A stretch of 64,000 nucleotides of DNA from the NCBI RefSeq assembly GCF_900176645.1, contig NZ_FXAN01000042.1, positions 1 through 64,000 on the forward strand, written 5' to 3'. This DNA comes from Burkholderia singularis (GTDB lineage: Bacteria > Pseudomonadota > Gammaproteobacteria > Burkholderiales > Burkholderiaceae). Of this stretch, positions 56,163-64,000 are shown piece after piece. Below the pieces are notes generated by a model that was not told where the DNA came from, did not search any database, and was given only the letters and a program-made list of their open reading frames with translations. The number at the start of each line of letters is the position of its first letter. Position 1 is the stretch's first letter. A program made the position numbers and the translations under genes.

Positions 56163-56948
56163 ATGCCTTTCGCGTCAGTCAATGGAATACGGCTGCATTA
56201 CCGGATCGACCGCGCCGCGCGCGCCGACGCGCCGTGGCTCGTGTTTTCGAATTCGCTCGGGGCGGATTTGTCGATGTGGGCGCCACAGATAGGCGCGCTC
56301 GCGCAGCATTTCAACCTGCTGCGTTACGATACGCGCGGCCACGGCCATTCGGAAGCGCCGGCCGGCTCATACACGCTCGAGCAGCTGACGGGTGACGTGC
56401 TCGGTTTGCTCGATCATATCGGCGTCGAACGCGCGCATTTTTGCGGGGTGTCGATGGGCGGGCTCACGGGCGCCGCGCTTGCCGCACGGCATTCAGCGCG
56501 AATCGGGCGCGTGGTGTTGGCCAATACCGCTGCAAAAATCGGTTCTCCTGAAGTATGGGCGCCGCGTGCGGCGAAGGCGCGTGGCGAAGGAATGGCTGCG
56601 CTTGCCGACGCCGTGCTGCAACGCTGGTTTACGCCCGCGTTCTTCGCGCGCGAGCCGCGTCTGATCGATGTGATCCGCGATGTGTTCGTTCACACGGATC
56701 AGAACGGCTACGCGGCGAATTGCGATGCATTGAACGCAGCCGATTTGCGTGATGAAGTGTCCCGCATCGCCGTGCCGACCCTCGTTGTAACGGGTGCGCA
56801 CGATCAGTCGACACCGGCCGGCCAGGGGCGCGCGCTTGCTGCGGCGATTGCCGGCTCGAAGCATGTCGAGTTCGATTGCGCTCATATTTCCAATATCGAA
56901 TGCGCGGACGATTTCAGCCGCGCGCTGATCGATTTTTTGACCGCCTGA
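56163..56948 (+). CDS. pcaD: 3-oxoadipate enol-lactonase PcaD (261 aa)
   Basis: An alpha/beta hydrolase that opens 3-oxoadipate enol-lactone to 3-oxoadipate. MPFASVNGIRLHYRIDRAAR begins the fold; the nucleophile is Ser in FCGVSMGGLTG, and the acid and His lie in VTGAHDQSTPAGQG and FDCAHISNIECAD. An AAGGAGA site precedes the ATG by seven bases, 13 bases after pcaB. Confidence 0.94.
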   Translation: MPFASVNGIRLHYRIDRAARADAPWLVFSNSLGADLSMWAPQIGALAQHFNLLRYDTRGHGHSEAPAGSYTLEQLTGDVLGLLDHIGVERAHFCGVSMGGLTGAALAARHSARIGRVVLANTAAKIGSPEVWAPRAAKARGEGMAALADAVLQRWFTPAFFAREPRLIDVIRDVFVHTDQNGYAANCDALNAADLRDEVSRIAVPTLVVTGAHDQSTPAGQGRALAAAIAGSKHVEFDCAHISNIECADDFSRALIDFLTA

Positions 56949-56961
56949 AGCGAGCCTCGGC

Positions 56962-57348
56962 ATGAATGACGATCAACGTTACGAAGCGGGCATGACCGTG
57001 CGCCGCGCCGTGCTCGGCGATGCGCACGTCGATCGCTCGCTTGCGAGCCGCACCGAACTGACCGACGAATTCCAGAATTTGATTACCCGTTACGCATGGG
57101 GCGAGATCTGGACGCGTGAAGGGCTGCCGCGTCACACGCGCAGCCTGCTGACGATCGCGATGATGGTCGCGCTGAATCGCGGCGAGGAACTTGCGCTGCA
57201 CTTGCGTGCGGCGAAGAACAACGGCGTGACGCGCGACGAAATCAAAGAAGTGCTGTTGCAGACCGCGATCTATTGCGGCGTGCCGGCTGCGAATTCGGCG
57301 TTTCATCTCGCGCAGCGGATCTTCGGTGAAGAGGACGCGTCGGCCTAA
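56962..57348 (+). CDS. pcaC: 4-carboxymuconolactone decarboxylase PcaC (128 aa)
   Basis: A small AhpD-like decarboxylase giving 3-oxoadipate enol-lactone. The core NLITRYAWGEIWTREGLPRH and LLQTAIYCGVPAANSAFHLA segments are the PcaC signature. It is a separate gene here, not fused to pcaD as in some species. It starts 13 bases after the pcaD stop. Confidence 0.95.
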   Translation: MNDDQRYEAGMTVRRAVLGDAHVDRSLASRTELTDEFQNLITRYAWGEIWTREGLPRHTRSLLTIAMMVALNRGEELALHLRAAKNNGVTRDEIKEVLLQTAIYCGVPAANSAFHLAQRIFGEEDASA

Positions 57349-57533
57349 GTCGGCCCCTCGGCTTGACGCCGCGCGCAACGCAACGGCCTCTTGGAGTCCG
57401 CTTGCGTGGGCGGCGTGCCGAACGAAGCCGCCGTCCGTGTGCGATGGTCAGCGCCGGCATCGAATCGGCGTGGTGAGAGAGCAGCGAGACAAGAGGGCGC
57501 GACGAGCGCCCACGGCAACTCAAGGAGACATTC

Positions 57534-58889
57534 ATGACCGGTTTTACGCGCCAGCTCGATGTGCAGCAATTTATCGACGAGCAGCGCTTCTCGCCTTATC
57601 AGTGGCTGATTCTGGTTCTCTGCTTTCTGATCGTTGCGGCTGACGGCTTCGATACCGCCGCGATCGGCTTCGTCGCCCCCGCGCTCGGCCAGCAATGGCA
57701 TGTGACGAAGGCAGCGCTTTCGCCGGTGATGAGCGCGGCGCTGGTGGGCCTGGCGTTCGGCGCGCTCACTGCGGGGCCGATGGCTGACCGGATCGGCCGC
57801 AAGCGCGTGCTGGTCGGGTCGGTCGTATGGTTCGGACTCTTCAGCATCGGCTGTGCGTTCGCGAATTCGGTTGCCGAGCTTGCGGTATTGCGTTTGCTGA
57901 CCGGGCTCGGGTTGGGCGCCGCCATGCCGAACGCGACGACCTTGATGGCCGAATACGCACCACGCGCCAAGCGCTCGTTTCTCGTCAATACGATGTTCTG
58001 CGGTTTCACGCTCGGTTCGTCGGCGGGGGGCTTGGTTGCCGCCGCGCTGATCCCCGAGCACGGCTGGCGCAGCGTATTCGTCGTCGGCGGAAGCGCGCCG
58101 CTCGTGCTCGGTGTCGCGCTGCTGATTGCGTTGCCCGAATCGATCCGCTTCATGACGCTGCGCGGCGCACGTCCAGATCGGATCGCTGCGGTGTTGAGCA
58201 GGATCGCTCCGGGCGTGTCGTTCGATCGAGTGCGTTTCGTGTTGCCTGAAGAGCAGGGCGAAGCGCGCTCGGGAGCCGCCGTCGTCCTGTCGCCACGCTA
58301 TCGCACCGGTACCGCGATGCTGTGGCTCACCTACTTCATGGGCCTGCTCGTTTATTACCTGCTGACGAGCTGGCTGCCGACGCTGATTCGCGACAGCGGT
58401 TTTTCCGTGCGCGATGCGGCGCTCGTCACCGCGCTGTTTCCGCTAGGCGGCGGGATCGGCGCGATCGTATGCGGTTGGCTGATGGACCGCTTCGAGCCGC
58501 ATTGCGTGATCGCCGTCACCTATGCATTGACCGCGCTGTTCGTCTGGATGATCGGCTGGCAGGCCGGACATCTTGCGTTACTGGCGACCGTCGTGTTTAT
58601 TGCGGGTGTTTGCATGAACGGCGCGCAATCGTCGCTGCCCACGCTCGCCGCTGCGTTTTATCCGACGAGCGGACGCGCGACCGGCGTCGCATGGATGCTC
58701 GGCGTCGGACGCTTCGGGGGAATTCTGGGGGCTTTTTCGGGGGGCTTGCTGCTGCAGGCGCAACTCGGATTCAGCACGATTTTCTCGATGCTCGCGGTGC
58801 CGGCGCTGATTGCCACCGGCGCGCTGCTCGTCAAGCGTTCGGCGGCGCGACGGCAGGCGGCTGCACCTGTATCGACCGGTATCGCCTGA
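57534..58889 (+). CDS. pcaK: 4-hydroxybenzoate/protocatechuate transporter PcaK (451 aa)
   Basis: A twelve-helix MFS permease of the AAHS family. The TM1 motif ADGFDTAAIGFVAPAL holds the conserved DGFD acidic residues needed for aromatic acid uptake; the TM2-3 loop GPMADRIGRKRVLVGS is the MFS signature. It follows pcaC by 185 bases with an AAGGAGA site and may also have its own promoter. The final helices run to about residue 440. Confidence 0.93.
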   Translation: MTGFTRQLDVQQFIDEQRFSPYQWLILVLCFLIVAADGFDTAAIGFVAPALGQQWHVTKAALSPVMSAALVGLAFGALTAGPMADRIGRKRVLVGSVVWFGLFSIGCAFANSVAELAVLRLLTGLGLGAAMPNATTLMAEYAPRAKRSFLVNTMFCGFTLGSSAGGLVAAALIPEHGWRSVFVVGGSAPLVLGVALLIALPESIRFMTLRGARPDRIAAVLSRIAPGVSFDRVRFVLPEEQGEARSGAAVVLSPRYRTGTAMLWLTYFMGLLVYYLLTSWLPTLIRDSGFSVRDAALVTALFPLGGGIGAIVCGWLMDRFEPHCVIAVTYALTALFVWMIGWQAGHLALLATVVFIAGVCMNGAQSSLPTLAAAFYPTSGRATGVAWMLGVGRFGGILGAFSGGLLLQAQLGFSTIFSMLAVPALIATGALLVKRSAARRQAAAPVSTGIA

Positions 58890-59018
58890 TGGCAGAGCGA
58901 TCGGACGATTCCGGCTACGTGGTTCGTTTCGTCGCCGGATCGTCACCGAATCGTCTCCGGAACAATCGGGCATACGCGCGGATCGTTCCGGCGTAGGGCG
59001 CGCGGCGGGCCGGCAGGC

Positions 59019-59267
59019 TCATTCCTCGGCGTCGTGGACCTTCGCGAAGTGGCGCAGGTACGCGCGGAGCGCTGCTTCACGGCTGCGGCGATCGGCGGTT
59101 GTCGATGCGCCCATCGTTTCCTCGTTGCCGAACAGCGCGGACGGCGCGCCGTAAGTACCCACTTCGACACGTTCGCGTACTACCCGGATCAAATGCGCGC
59201 GGTGACGATATTCGGCGATCCAGTGTAGCCCTTCGATCCGATCGCCTGCTTTCAGCAATGGCTTCAT
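59019..59267 (-). CDS. Small hypothetical protein (82 aa)
   Basis: A polar protein starting MKPLLKAGDRIEGLHWIAEY and ending FAKVHDAEE, with no membrane segment. It looks like a genuine small cytoplasmic gene of the kind shared among Burkholderia, but I know no family. It lies alone between pcaK and the LysE gene, read leftwards. Function unknown. Confidence 0.6.
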   Translation of the reverse strand: MKPLLKAGDRIEGLHWIAEYRHRAHLIRVVRERVEVGTYGAPSALFGNEETMGASTTADRRSREAALRAYLRHFAKVHDAEE

Positions 59268-59385
59268 CAGCGTTCTCCCGGTCGGGACGGGTTCGCGCCG
59301 TGGCGAACCGGCGTCAGGATTGCAGCGTACCCCTTGCCGGGACGGATCACAACGAGGGACGACACCAGGGCGAACGCATGGTGCG

Positions 59386-60006
59386 TCAGTCAGCCACCAG
59401 TATTTTTGAGATCAGTGGATAAAGCGATAGTACGAGCAGTACTGCCATCGTGCCGTTGAATATGCGCAGCCGGCGCGAATTCGACAGAAGGCCGCGCATT
59501 CCCTGGCCGAATGCGGCCCATACGCAAATGCTCGGCAAACCTACCGCGACGAACACGAGCGCCATCCATGCGGCGTTGAGGCCGTAGTCGGCCGAGAGCT
59601 GAATGGTGGTCGCGGCGGTTAGTACCATCATCCACGCTTTCGGATTGATCCATTGGAACGCCAGCGCTTCGACGAACGTCATCGGGCGCGATTTGCCATT
59701 TTGCGCGCGCACTTCTCCGGACGTGCCGATACGCCACGCGAGGTATAGCAGATACACGATGCTGGCGGTCTCGAGCAGGATGTAAAGCATCGGAATGCGC
59801 TTAAATGCTTCGCCGAGGCCGAAGCCGACCGCAAGCATCAGGATCGCTACGCCGGTGCTGATGCCGAATATGTGCGGCAATGTGCGACGAAAGCCGAAAT
59901 TGACGCCGGACGCGAGCAACATGGTGTTATTCGGCCCCGGCGTAATTGACGTGACAAGTGCGAACAACAGGCCGGCTGGTAGCGCGCTGGCGGTGATGTG
60001 GTCCAT
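59386..60006 (-). CDS. LysE/RhtB-family amino acid exporter (206 aa)
   Basis: A six-helix exporter starting MDHITASALPAGLLFALVTS. The ITPGPNNTMLLASGVNFGFR motif is the RhtB/LysE signature, and QWINPKAWMMVLTAATT is the conserved mid segment. The putative operator at 60062-60078 and a possible MocR remnant lie upstream. The substrate is unknown, probably a neutral amino acid or cysteine derivative. Confidence 0.93.
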   Translation of the reverse strand: MDHITASALPAGLLFALVTSITPGPNNTMLLASGVNFGFRRTLPHIFGISTGVAILMLAVGFGLGEAFKRIPMLYILLETASIVYLLYLAWRIGTSGEVRAQNGKSRPMTFVEALAFQWINPKAWMMVLTAATTIQLSADYGLNAAWMALVFVAVGLPSICVWAAFGQGMRGLLSNSRRLRIFNGTMAVLLVLSLYPLISKILVAD

Positions 60007-60061
60007 GTGATGCTCTCTTTTTGCACTGAAATATCGTTGAGGATGAGAGCAAGTCTATTGG

Positions 60062-60078
60062 ACAGTAGCTGTACAGTA
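60062..60078. promoter_or_regulatory. Direct-repeat operator upstream of the LysE exporter
   Basis: ACAGTA occurs at 60062-60067 and 60073-60078, 11 bases apart, with the palindrome CTGTACAG between them. Direct repeats of this spacing upstream of LysE genes are typical MocR/GntR sites. No intact MocR gene is present. Confidence 0.5.
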
Positions 60079-60255
60079 CCGGGCCAATTTTGCGAATGAT
60101 TACCGGTACGGCGCTGGTGAATGGGCAGTTCAACAGCTTAAAGCCATGGCAATTGCTGTCGAGACTCCGGCTCGATATGCAGGAAGGCTGCGTTGCCCGG
60201 CACATGCAACGGCTGGCCGTGCGGCGCTTCGCGAAGCAGCGGGCGCGCGTCATCG

Positions 60256-60675
60256 TCAGCGCGTCGGCGTAACGGCGTGAAGCCGCCCGATAATCTCCAG
60301 CATGCGCAGCACGATATCGATGCCGCGTCGCGTGTCGGGATGGCGCGCGCTCGACCACAGCGCGCGCAAAGACGGAGCGTCGGTTTTTAGCTTGGCCTCG
60401 GCACTCGCGATCCGCAGGGCGCCGCCCGCCGCTGTCGATGCCGCGACGATTTCCTCAAACGTTTTGCTTAACTTATCGATCAGCGCGGGATCGGCAAAGT
60501 CGACAAGGTCCGACAGGATCGACAGTAGATCGACGATGTTGTCGAACCGGCTACCGTTGATATGCGATTGCAGCTTCGCTGCCAACAGCAACCATTCGGA
60601 GGTGAGCGCCTGATCGGCCGAAAGCGGTTCATCATCGGGCGATGCTGCGGCGGATGGCGACAGGGGGGTGGACAT
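60256..60675 (-). CDS. DUF1641-like protein partner of the SQR-like oxidoreductase (139 aa)
   Basis: The frame starts MSTPLSPSAAASPDDEPLSA with a GAGG site and continues into FDNIVDLLSILSDLVDFADP and ALIDKLSKTFEEIVAAS, helical repeats that resemble DUF1641 proteins, small companions of sulfide:quinone-reductase-like flavoproteins. It follows that gene by 35 bases in the same direction. The assignment to DUF1641 is by pattern and genomic pairing; the role is unknown. Confidence 0.65.
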   Translation of the reverse strand: MSTPLSPSAAASPDDEPLSADQALTSEWLLLAAKLQSHINGSRFDNIVDLLSILSDLVDFADPALIDKLSKTFEEIVAASTAAGGALRIASAEAKLKTDAPSLRALWSSARHPDTRRGIDIVLRMLEIIGRLHAVTPTR

Positions 60676-60710
60676 GCGTACCTCGATGGGCGACAGAGCA
60701 ATTGAATAAA

Positions 60711-61919
60711 TCACGCAAGGCCGCGGGCGACGGCCCAGTAGATGCCGCGATTGAAGCCGTGTCGCAGTAATCCGCCGAGCTTGGTCGGGGGCGTTGGCTG
60801 GACGTCGTGCTGGTAGTCGTACCAGAGCGGCATGCCTGCATCCAGTCCCATTTGGGCGACGGCCTGTACTTTGCCGTCGTAGGCCGCCACGGTCTTGTTG
60901 AGACGGATTCTCGCAGTCAGATTGCTCGCGATCACCGGCGCCTGGTTATGGCAAGCGCCGCCGGCTTTACTGACCGGTAAATCGACTGTGTCGCCGAGCA
61001 CGTAAACGTTATCGATGCCGAGTACCTGCAGCGTTTCGTGATCGGTCGGCAACCAACCTTCGTCGTCCGCCGCTTCCGAGATTCCGGTCGCGCGCACCGC
61101 GTCGACCGCACGGATTGGCGGTGTCGCCATTAGGATATCGAACGGTTGCTCGGCACCTTCCTCCGAGTACGCAATCTTTCTGTCCGGATCGACACGCGCA
61201 AGCGTAAAGCTTCGCTGATATCGAATGTTCCGCTGCGCAAAAAGCGTGGGCAGGATGTCGCAAGTCGGTTTTTGCAGGAACAGACAATTGCGCAGAAGTT
61301 GCGCGATGCTCGGGTATGTATAGACGATCTCGACCTGTTCGCGCACACCGCGGCGGCGCAGGTAGTCGTCGAGCATCAGTGTCGTTTCGATCGGCGCGAT
61401 TCCGCACTGGTGCGGCACGTTGTGCGTTTTCGGAAAGGTCACGGTGATGAATACGCGACCGCGTTCAATGGCCGCCAAGCGTTGGGCGAGCTGCCGGGCA
61501 GGATCGTACTGATAGAAATGATCGCCGGCTTCCGGCAGCCCTTCGATGCGCTCTGGTGCGGGTATGCAACCGGTCGCGATCACGAGGTAGTCGTAGCCGT
61601 ATCTTTGGCCGCTGCGTGTGCGGACCTGCTGCGCGGGGAAATCGAAGCACTCGACGCCGTCGACGACGAAATCGATTTCGGGCCGCAGCAACGATCGTTC
61701 GGAACGCACAAGATCCTCGCGCAGTGCAGCCCCGAAAGCAACGTACATGAAAGCGGGTTTGTAGAAATGATCTGGCGAATCGGACAACAGGATCAGCGAT
61801 ACACGCTTGTCGATCAATTCATCAAACAGCTTCGCGGCGAGTTGATTCGCGAGCATCGTGCCGCCGAGGCCGCCGCCGACGATCAAGATCCGGATCGACG
61901 GCATCGCGTGCCTCTTCAT
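60711..61919 (-). CDS. Sulfide:quinone oxidoreductase-like flavoprotein (402 aa)
   Basis: An FAD-dependent pyridine-nucleotide-disulfide oxidoreductase family protein. The FAD motif MPSIRILIVGGGLGGTMLAN lies at the N-terminus. Cys residues in the places expected for SQR are seen in VIATGCIPAPERI, HNVPHQCGIAPIETTLML and KPTCDILPTL. GDTVDLPVSKAGGACHNQAP matches the FAD-binding end. Such proteins oxidise sulfide to polysulfide and feed quinone at the membrane. The start at 61919 has an AAGGGA site; 62000 with a strong GAGGAG is a real alternative adding a 27-residue leader. It is followed by the DUF1641-like gene. Confidence 0.85.
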   Translation of the reverse strand: MKRHAMPSIRILIVGGGLGGTMLANQLAAKLFDELIDKRVSLILLSDSPDHFYKPAFMYVAFGAALREDLVRSERSLLRPEIDFVVDGVECFDFPAQQVRTRSGQRYGYDYLVIATGCIPAPERIEGLPEAGDHFYQYDPARQLAQRLAAIERGRVFITVTFPKTHNVPHQCGIAPIETTLMLDDYLRRRGVREQVEIVYTYPSIAQLLRNCLFLQKPTCDILPTLFAQRNIRYQRSFTLARVDPDRKIAYSEEGAEQPFDILMATPPIRAVDAVRATGISEAADDEGWLPTDHETLQVLGIDNVYVLGDTVDLPVSKAGGACHNQAPVIASNLTARIRLNKTVAAYDGKVQAVAQMGLDAGMPLWYDYQHDVQPTPPTKLGGLLRHGFNRGIYWAVARGLA

Positions 61920-62577
61920 CGGCTGGTCCCTTTGATGAACCGCGGTCGATCGATGTAACGGGAACGGCTGGCGGAGGACGTCTTGCATGATGGGCGGCAT
62001 GTCTGCTCCTCGTGGTGGGCAGCGGAACCGGTTTGGGTGGGAATGCGCGTGAGAATGTGCTGCTTCTTGTGCTTTTCGAGTCGATATCAAAATGGAAATT
62101 ACGAAAAAAAATAGGCGAAGTCAAATTTGTATTTGCAATGCAATTAGGTTTATTAATTTTTTAATTCACTTTGATTTTTTAAACGCTACATAAGGATTCG
62201 ATGTTTGATTGTCGTGTGAGAGATGCATGGGCTACGGTGCCGGTTGGTTATGGTGGCGGCCTATGTCGTCGCACTTGGCGGAAATAAAGAATCGACCAAT
62301 TTGAAATTGGTATACAAACCTATCTCGAACATTTGCCGTGGCGAAAAATTATTAGCGAGGAATTTACGATCAAGGAATTTTCCCGGCCGGATGGCACTGC
62401 CGCGCGGGACGATGCGTTTTCGTCCATGTGGGGCGGGCTGTAGTAGCGAGGGGCAGCGCGTGGCATGGATAATGCAAGCCGCCGTACTACATAGCCGAGC
62501 CGCGTCTATCGACAACGCATGAATCGGACCGCGAGCGCGTTTGCTGCGCGCGGGGGAGCCCTCCACGCGATTTCGTT
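61920..62577. other. Intergenic region with no gene seen
   Basis: Contains the SQR upstream region (a possible leader of that gene from 62000) and a long A/T-rich segment 62090-62200 with T- and A-runs, probably its promoter. Open frames between 62220 and 62560 on both strands have no recognisable products. Confidence 0.5.
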
Positions 62578-63216
62578 CTATTGCGATTTCCTCGCCACCT
62601 CGGCAAGCATCGCTTCACCTATGACGGATGCTCCGCGCGCACTCAACGCTTCACCTGCGCCGCGAATATCCCGAGCCTCCTTATTTTGGCCGAGCTTGCT
62701 TTTGCCGACCAAACGCGTGATCTCTATCTGTATGCCTATGATCGCGTTGAGCATCGCGTCGATATAGTCGTTGGGTGCGTCCCCCATCTTCCAAGGCTTC
62801 GGCTGCGATGCTTCATGTGTGCGCGTCAGGCGAGCGACGATCCCACGTATGTCGCGCTCGTCGTCGAGAATGGTGATGCGCCCATGCGCGTGGACGACCA
62901 TGTAGTTCCAGGTCGGCACCTGCTTGTGAAATTCGTGCTTGCTTGGATACCAGTTCGGCGAGATATAGGCATCGCCTGCGTAGAAAACCACAAGCACCTC
63001 GTCGCCATTCGCTACGTCTTGCCATACTGGGTTGGCCCGCGCGACATGTGCGCGCAACATGCCCAACTCGCCTTCGCCTGAAGAAAGTTCAAACGGAATG
63101 TGATTGGCGTCGAGCCCGCTTGTCCCGTGAGTGATCAGTGTACCGAACGGGTGTTGGGCAATGCGGTCGTGCAGCACATCCTTGCTGTTTTCTGCGAAAT
63201 GGGCGGGTATGTACAT
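62578..63216 (-). CDS. paiB: PaiB-family FMN-binding negative regulator (212 aa)
   Basis: A flavin-binding regulator related to B. subtilis PaiB. MYIPAHFAENSKDVLHDRIA is its classical opening, and the core (AHPFGTLITH-like segment, FYAGDAYISPNWYPSKHEFH, VPTWNYMVVHAHGRI) is the PaiB/FMN-binding split-barrel signature. The start at 63216 equals the family N-terminus; 20 upstream residues are rejected. It is divergent from a broken acetyltransferase, which recalls the paiA-paiB pairing, though orientation differs. Confidence 0.94.
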   Translation of the reverse strand: MYIPAHFAENSKDVLHDRIAQHPFGTLITHGTSGLDANHIPFELSSGEGELGMLRAHVARANPVWQDVANGDEVLVVFYAGDAYISPNWYPSKHEFHKQVPTWNYMVVHAHGRITILDDERDIRGIVARLTRTHEASQPKPWKMGDAPNDYIDAMLNAIIGIQIEITRLVGKSKLGQNKEARDIRGAGEALSARGASVIGEAMLAEVARKSQ

Positions 63217-63383
63217 GCGGCTGTCTCTGACTGTCGAGATGAATGGGATGAAGAACAGGCATTGCGCTGGTTGCAAGTTTGCCCCGCACGTAGTTTATTC
63301 TGTCACCACCGTTTTTCGAAACGGACGCAATGTTTCTGTGCCGGTTGCTGTACTCAGTCCGATAGCATAAGGGTTGGGCATCC

Positions 63384-63888
63384 ATGATCACGGTACGCCT
63401 GCTGGATACCGAAGACGCTGAACGCTTCAAATCGTTGCGTCTGCTTGCCATTGAAAATTCACCCACATCGATATGGCCGACCTGGGACGAGGAAATGGCG
63501 AGGCCCATCGCCCAAGTGCAGGATCGCATTCGAGCAACATCCACCCAAGCCGTTTTGGGCGCATTCGACGCAGACGTACTTGTCGGTATTACGGGTGTGC
63601 GTCGCGAACCGCTGCTGCAGGTGGGTCACAAGGCCACGATCTGGGGGGGGCGTCATTCCGTCGCGCCGGGGGCGGGGAATCGCCCAAGCGCTTTTGTCTG
63701 CAGCCACGGTCCATGCATCTGAATGTTGGAATGTCGTTCAGCTTCTACTGTGTGTGAACGCTGAAAACGTTGCGGCAAAAAAACTCTATGTGTCTCAGGG
63801 TTTTCGAACGTTTGGCACAGAACCTCGTGCGATGCAGATCAACGGACGTTTTTTTGACGAGGAACACATGTGCAAACAACTGGCCTAG
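63384..63888 (+). pseudogene. GNAT N-acetyltransferase broken by a frameshift at a G8 tract
   Basis: The first part reads MITVRLLDTEDAERFKSLRL to ATIW, an ordinary GNAT N-terminus. At ATCT followed by eight G (63643-63650) the frame goes off; in the next frame VIPSRRGRGIAQALLSAATV carries the acetyl-CoA motif R/G-x-x-G-x-G/A, and the reading continues to a GFRTFGTEPRAMQINGRFFD end at 63888. With seven G the two halves join as ATIWGGVIPSRRGRG. So the gene is one base from an intact 167-residue enzyme. It may be a decayed gene, a phase-variable switch or a base-call error. It is divergent from paiB. Confidence 0.85.
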
Positions 63889-64000
63889 CGGTGCTGCCGA
63901 TATATGTTCGATGGCACGTCGCCACTCCGCCGGTCACCTATATTCCACCGGCTCGAGCGTCTTGTGAAGGCGCTGCTCGCATACAGACGATGCTTGCCGA

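Noticed and set aside
1..64000. tRNA, rRNA, CRISPR, insertion sequences, integrase
   Set aside because: No tRNA- or rRNA-like sequence, no spaced repeat array, and no transposase or integrase signature was noticed, so none is claimed; a covariance-model search would settle tRNAs and small RNAs.

Overview
The window looks like a piece of a GC-rich betaproteobacterial chromosome, most likely Burkholderia sensu lato. The grounds are strong G/C third-position bias in nearly all genes, a DUF4148 protein, an IrlR/CusR-type two-component system, a patatin (DUF3734)-hydroxybutyrate dehydrogenase-acetoacetate decarboxylase operon, an extracellular PHB depolymerase and a pob/pca aromatic cluster. I assign this from protein character and gene order only; no database was searched. 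I found no rRNA, tRNA, CRISPR array, transposase or integrase.

Layout. 1-2.5 kb: the tail of an efflux outer-membrane lipoprotein, an A/T-rich gap with only doubtful small ORFs, and an AraC regulator. 2.7-6.0 kb: a small membrane protein, then the patatin/hbdH/adc operon for 3-hydroxybutyrate and acetoacetate. 6.5-9.3 kb: a PAP2 phosphatase, a small membrane protein, and a YqjI-like PadR regulator followed by a YqjH-like siderophore-interacting reductase. 9.6-29.1 kb: a heavy-metal island with divergent cusRS, an outer-membrane lipoprotein, multicopper oxidase, CusF-like protein, CopC and CopD ending at a clear terminator, then a DUF4148 protein, a Met/Cys-rich exported protein, cusCBA, a copper-type P-ATPase and a dmeRF Co/Ni efflux pair. 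Between cusA and the ATPase lies a deletion scar with an 8-residue stub and a MerR fragment. 29.2-38.1 kb: an accessory stretch, partly A/T-rich, with an orphan terpene synthase, a porin gene broken by an amber codon, an alpha/beta hydrolase, a LysR, an AraC, one small orphan gene and large gaps. 38.1-51.6 kb: metE/metR, a PHB depolymerase with a coupled small gene, argO/argP, an FNR-type regulator, a universal stress protein, serine acetyltransferase, a pteridine-reductase-like SDR with folE, and a LysR regulator. 51.8-58.9 kb: pobA, pcaIJ, pcaB, pcaD, pcaC and pcaK. 59.0-64.0 kb: a small conserved-looking gene, a LysE exporter, an SQR-like flavoprotein with a DUF1641-like partner, PaiB, and a GNAT acetyltransferase frameshifted at a G8 tract.

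How the genes work together. The metal island covers periplasmic Cu(I) oxidation and chaperoning (oxidase, CusF, CopC), inner-membrane copper transport (CopD, P-ATPase), trans-envelope efflux (CusCBA) and Co/Ni efflux (DmeF). It carries two visible regulators, CusRS and DmeR, and has apparently lost a MerR regulator. The pob/pca block imports 4-hydroxybenzoate, hydroxylates it to protocatechuate and carries carboxymuconate through to 3-oxoadipyl-CoA, but the ring-cleavage dioxygenase (pcaGH) and thiolase (pcaF) are not in the window.

I do not see one clearly unprecedented multi-gene machine. The best leads for something undescribed are the orphan terpene synthase, the 84-residue ORF coupled to the PHB depolymerase, the PHB/ketone-body operon with its coupled patatin, the hairpin-rich cusC leader, the tripartite CusB, and the decay events (amber porin, G8 acetyltransferase, MerR scar), some of which could be switches rather than damage.
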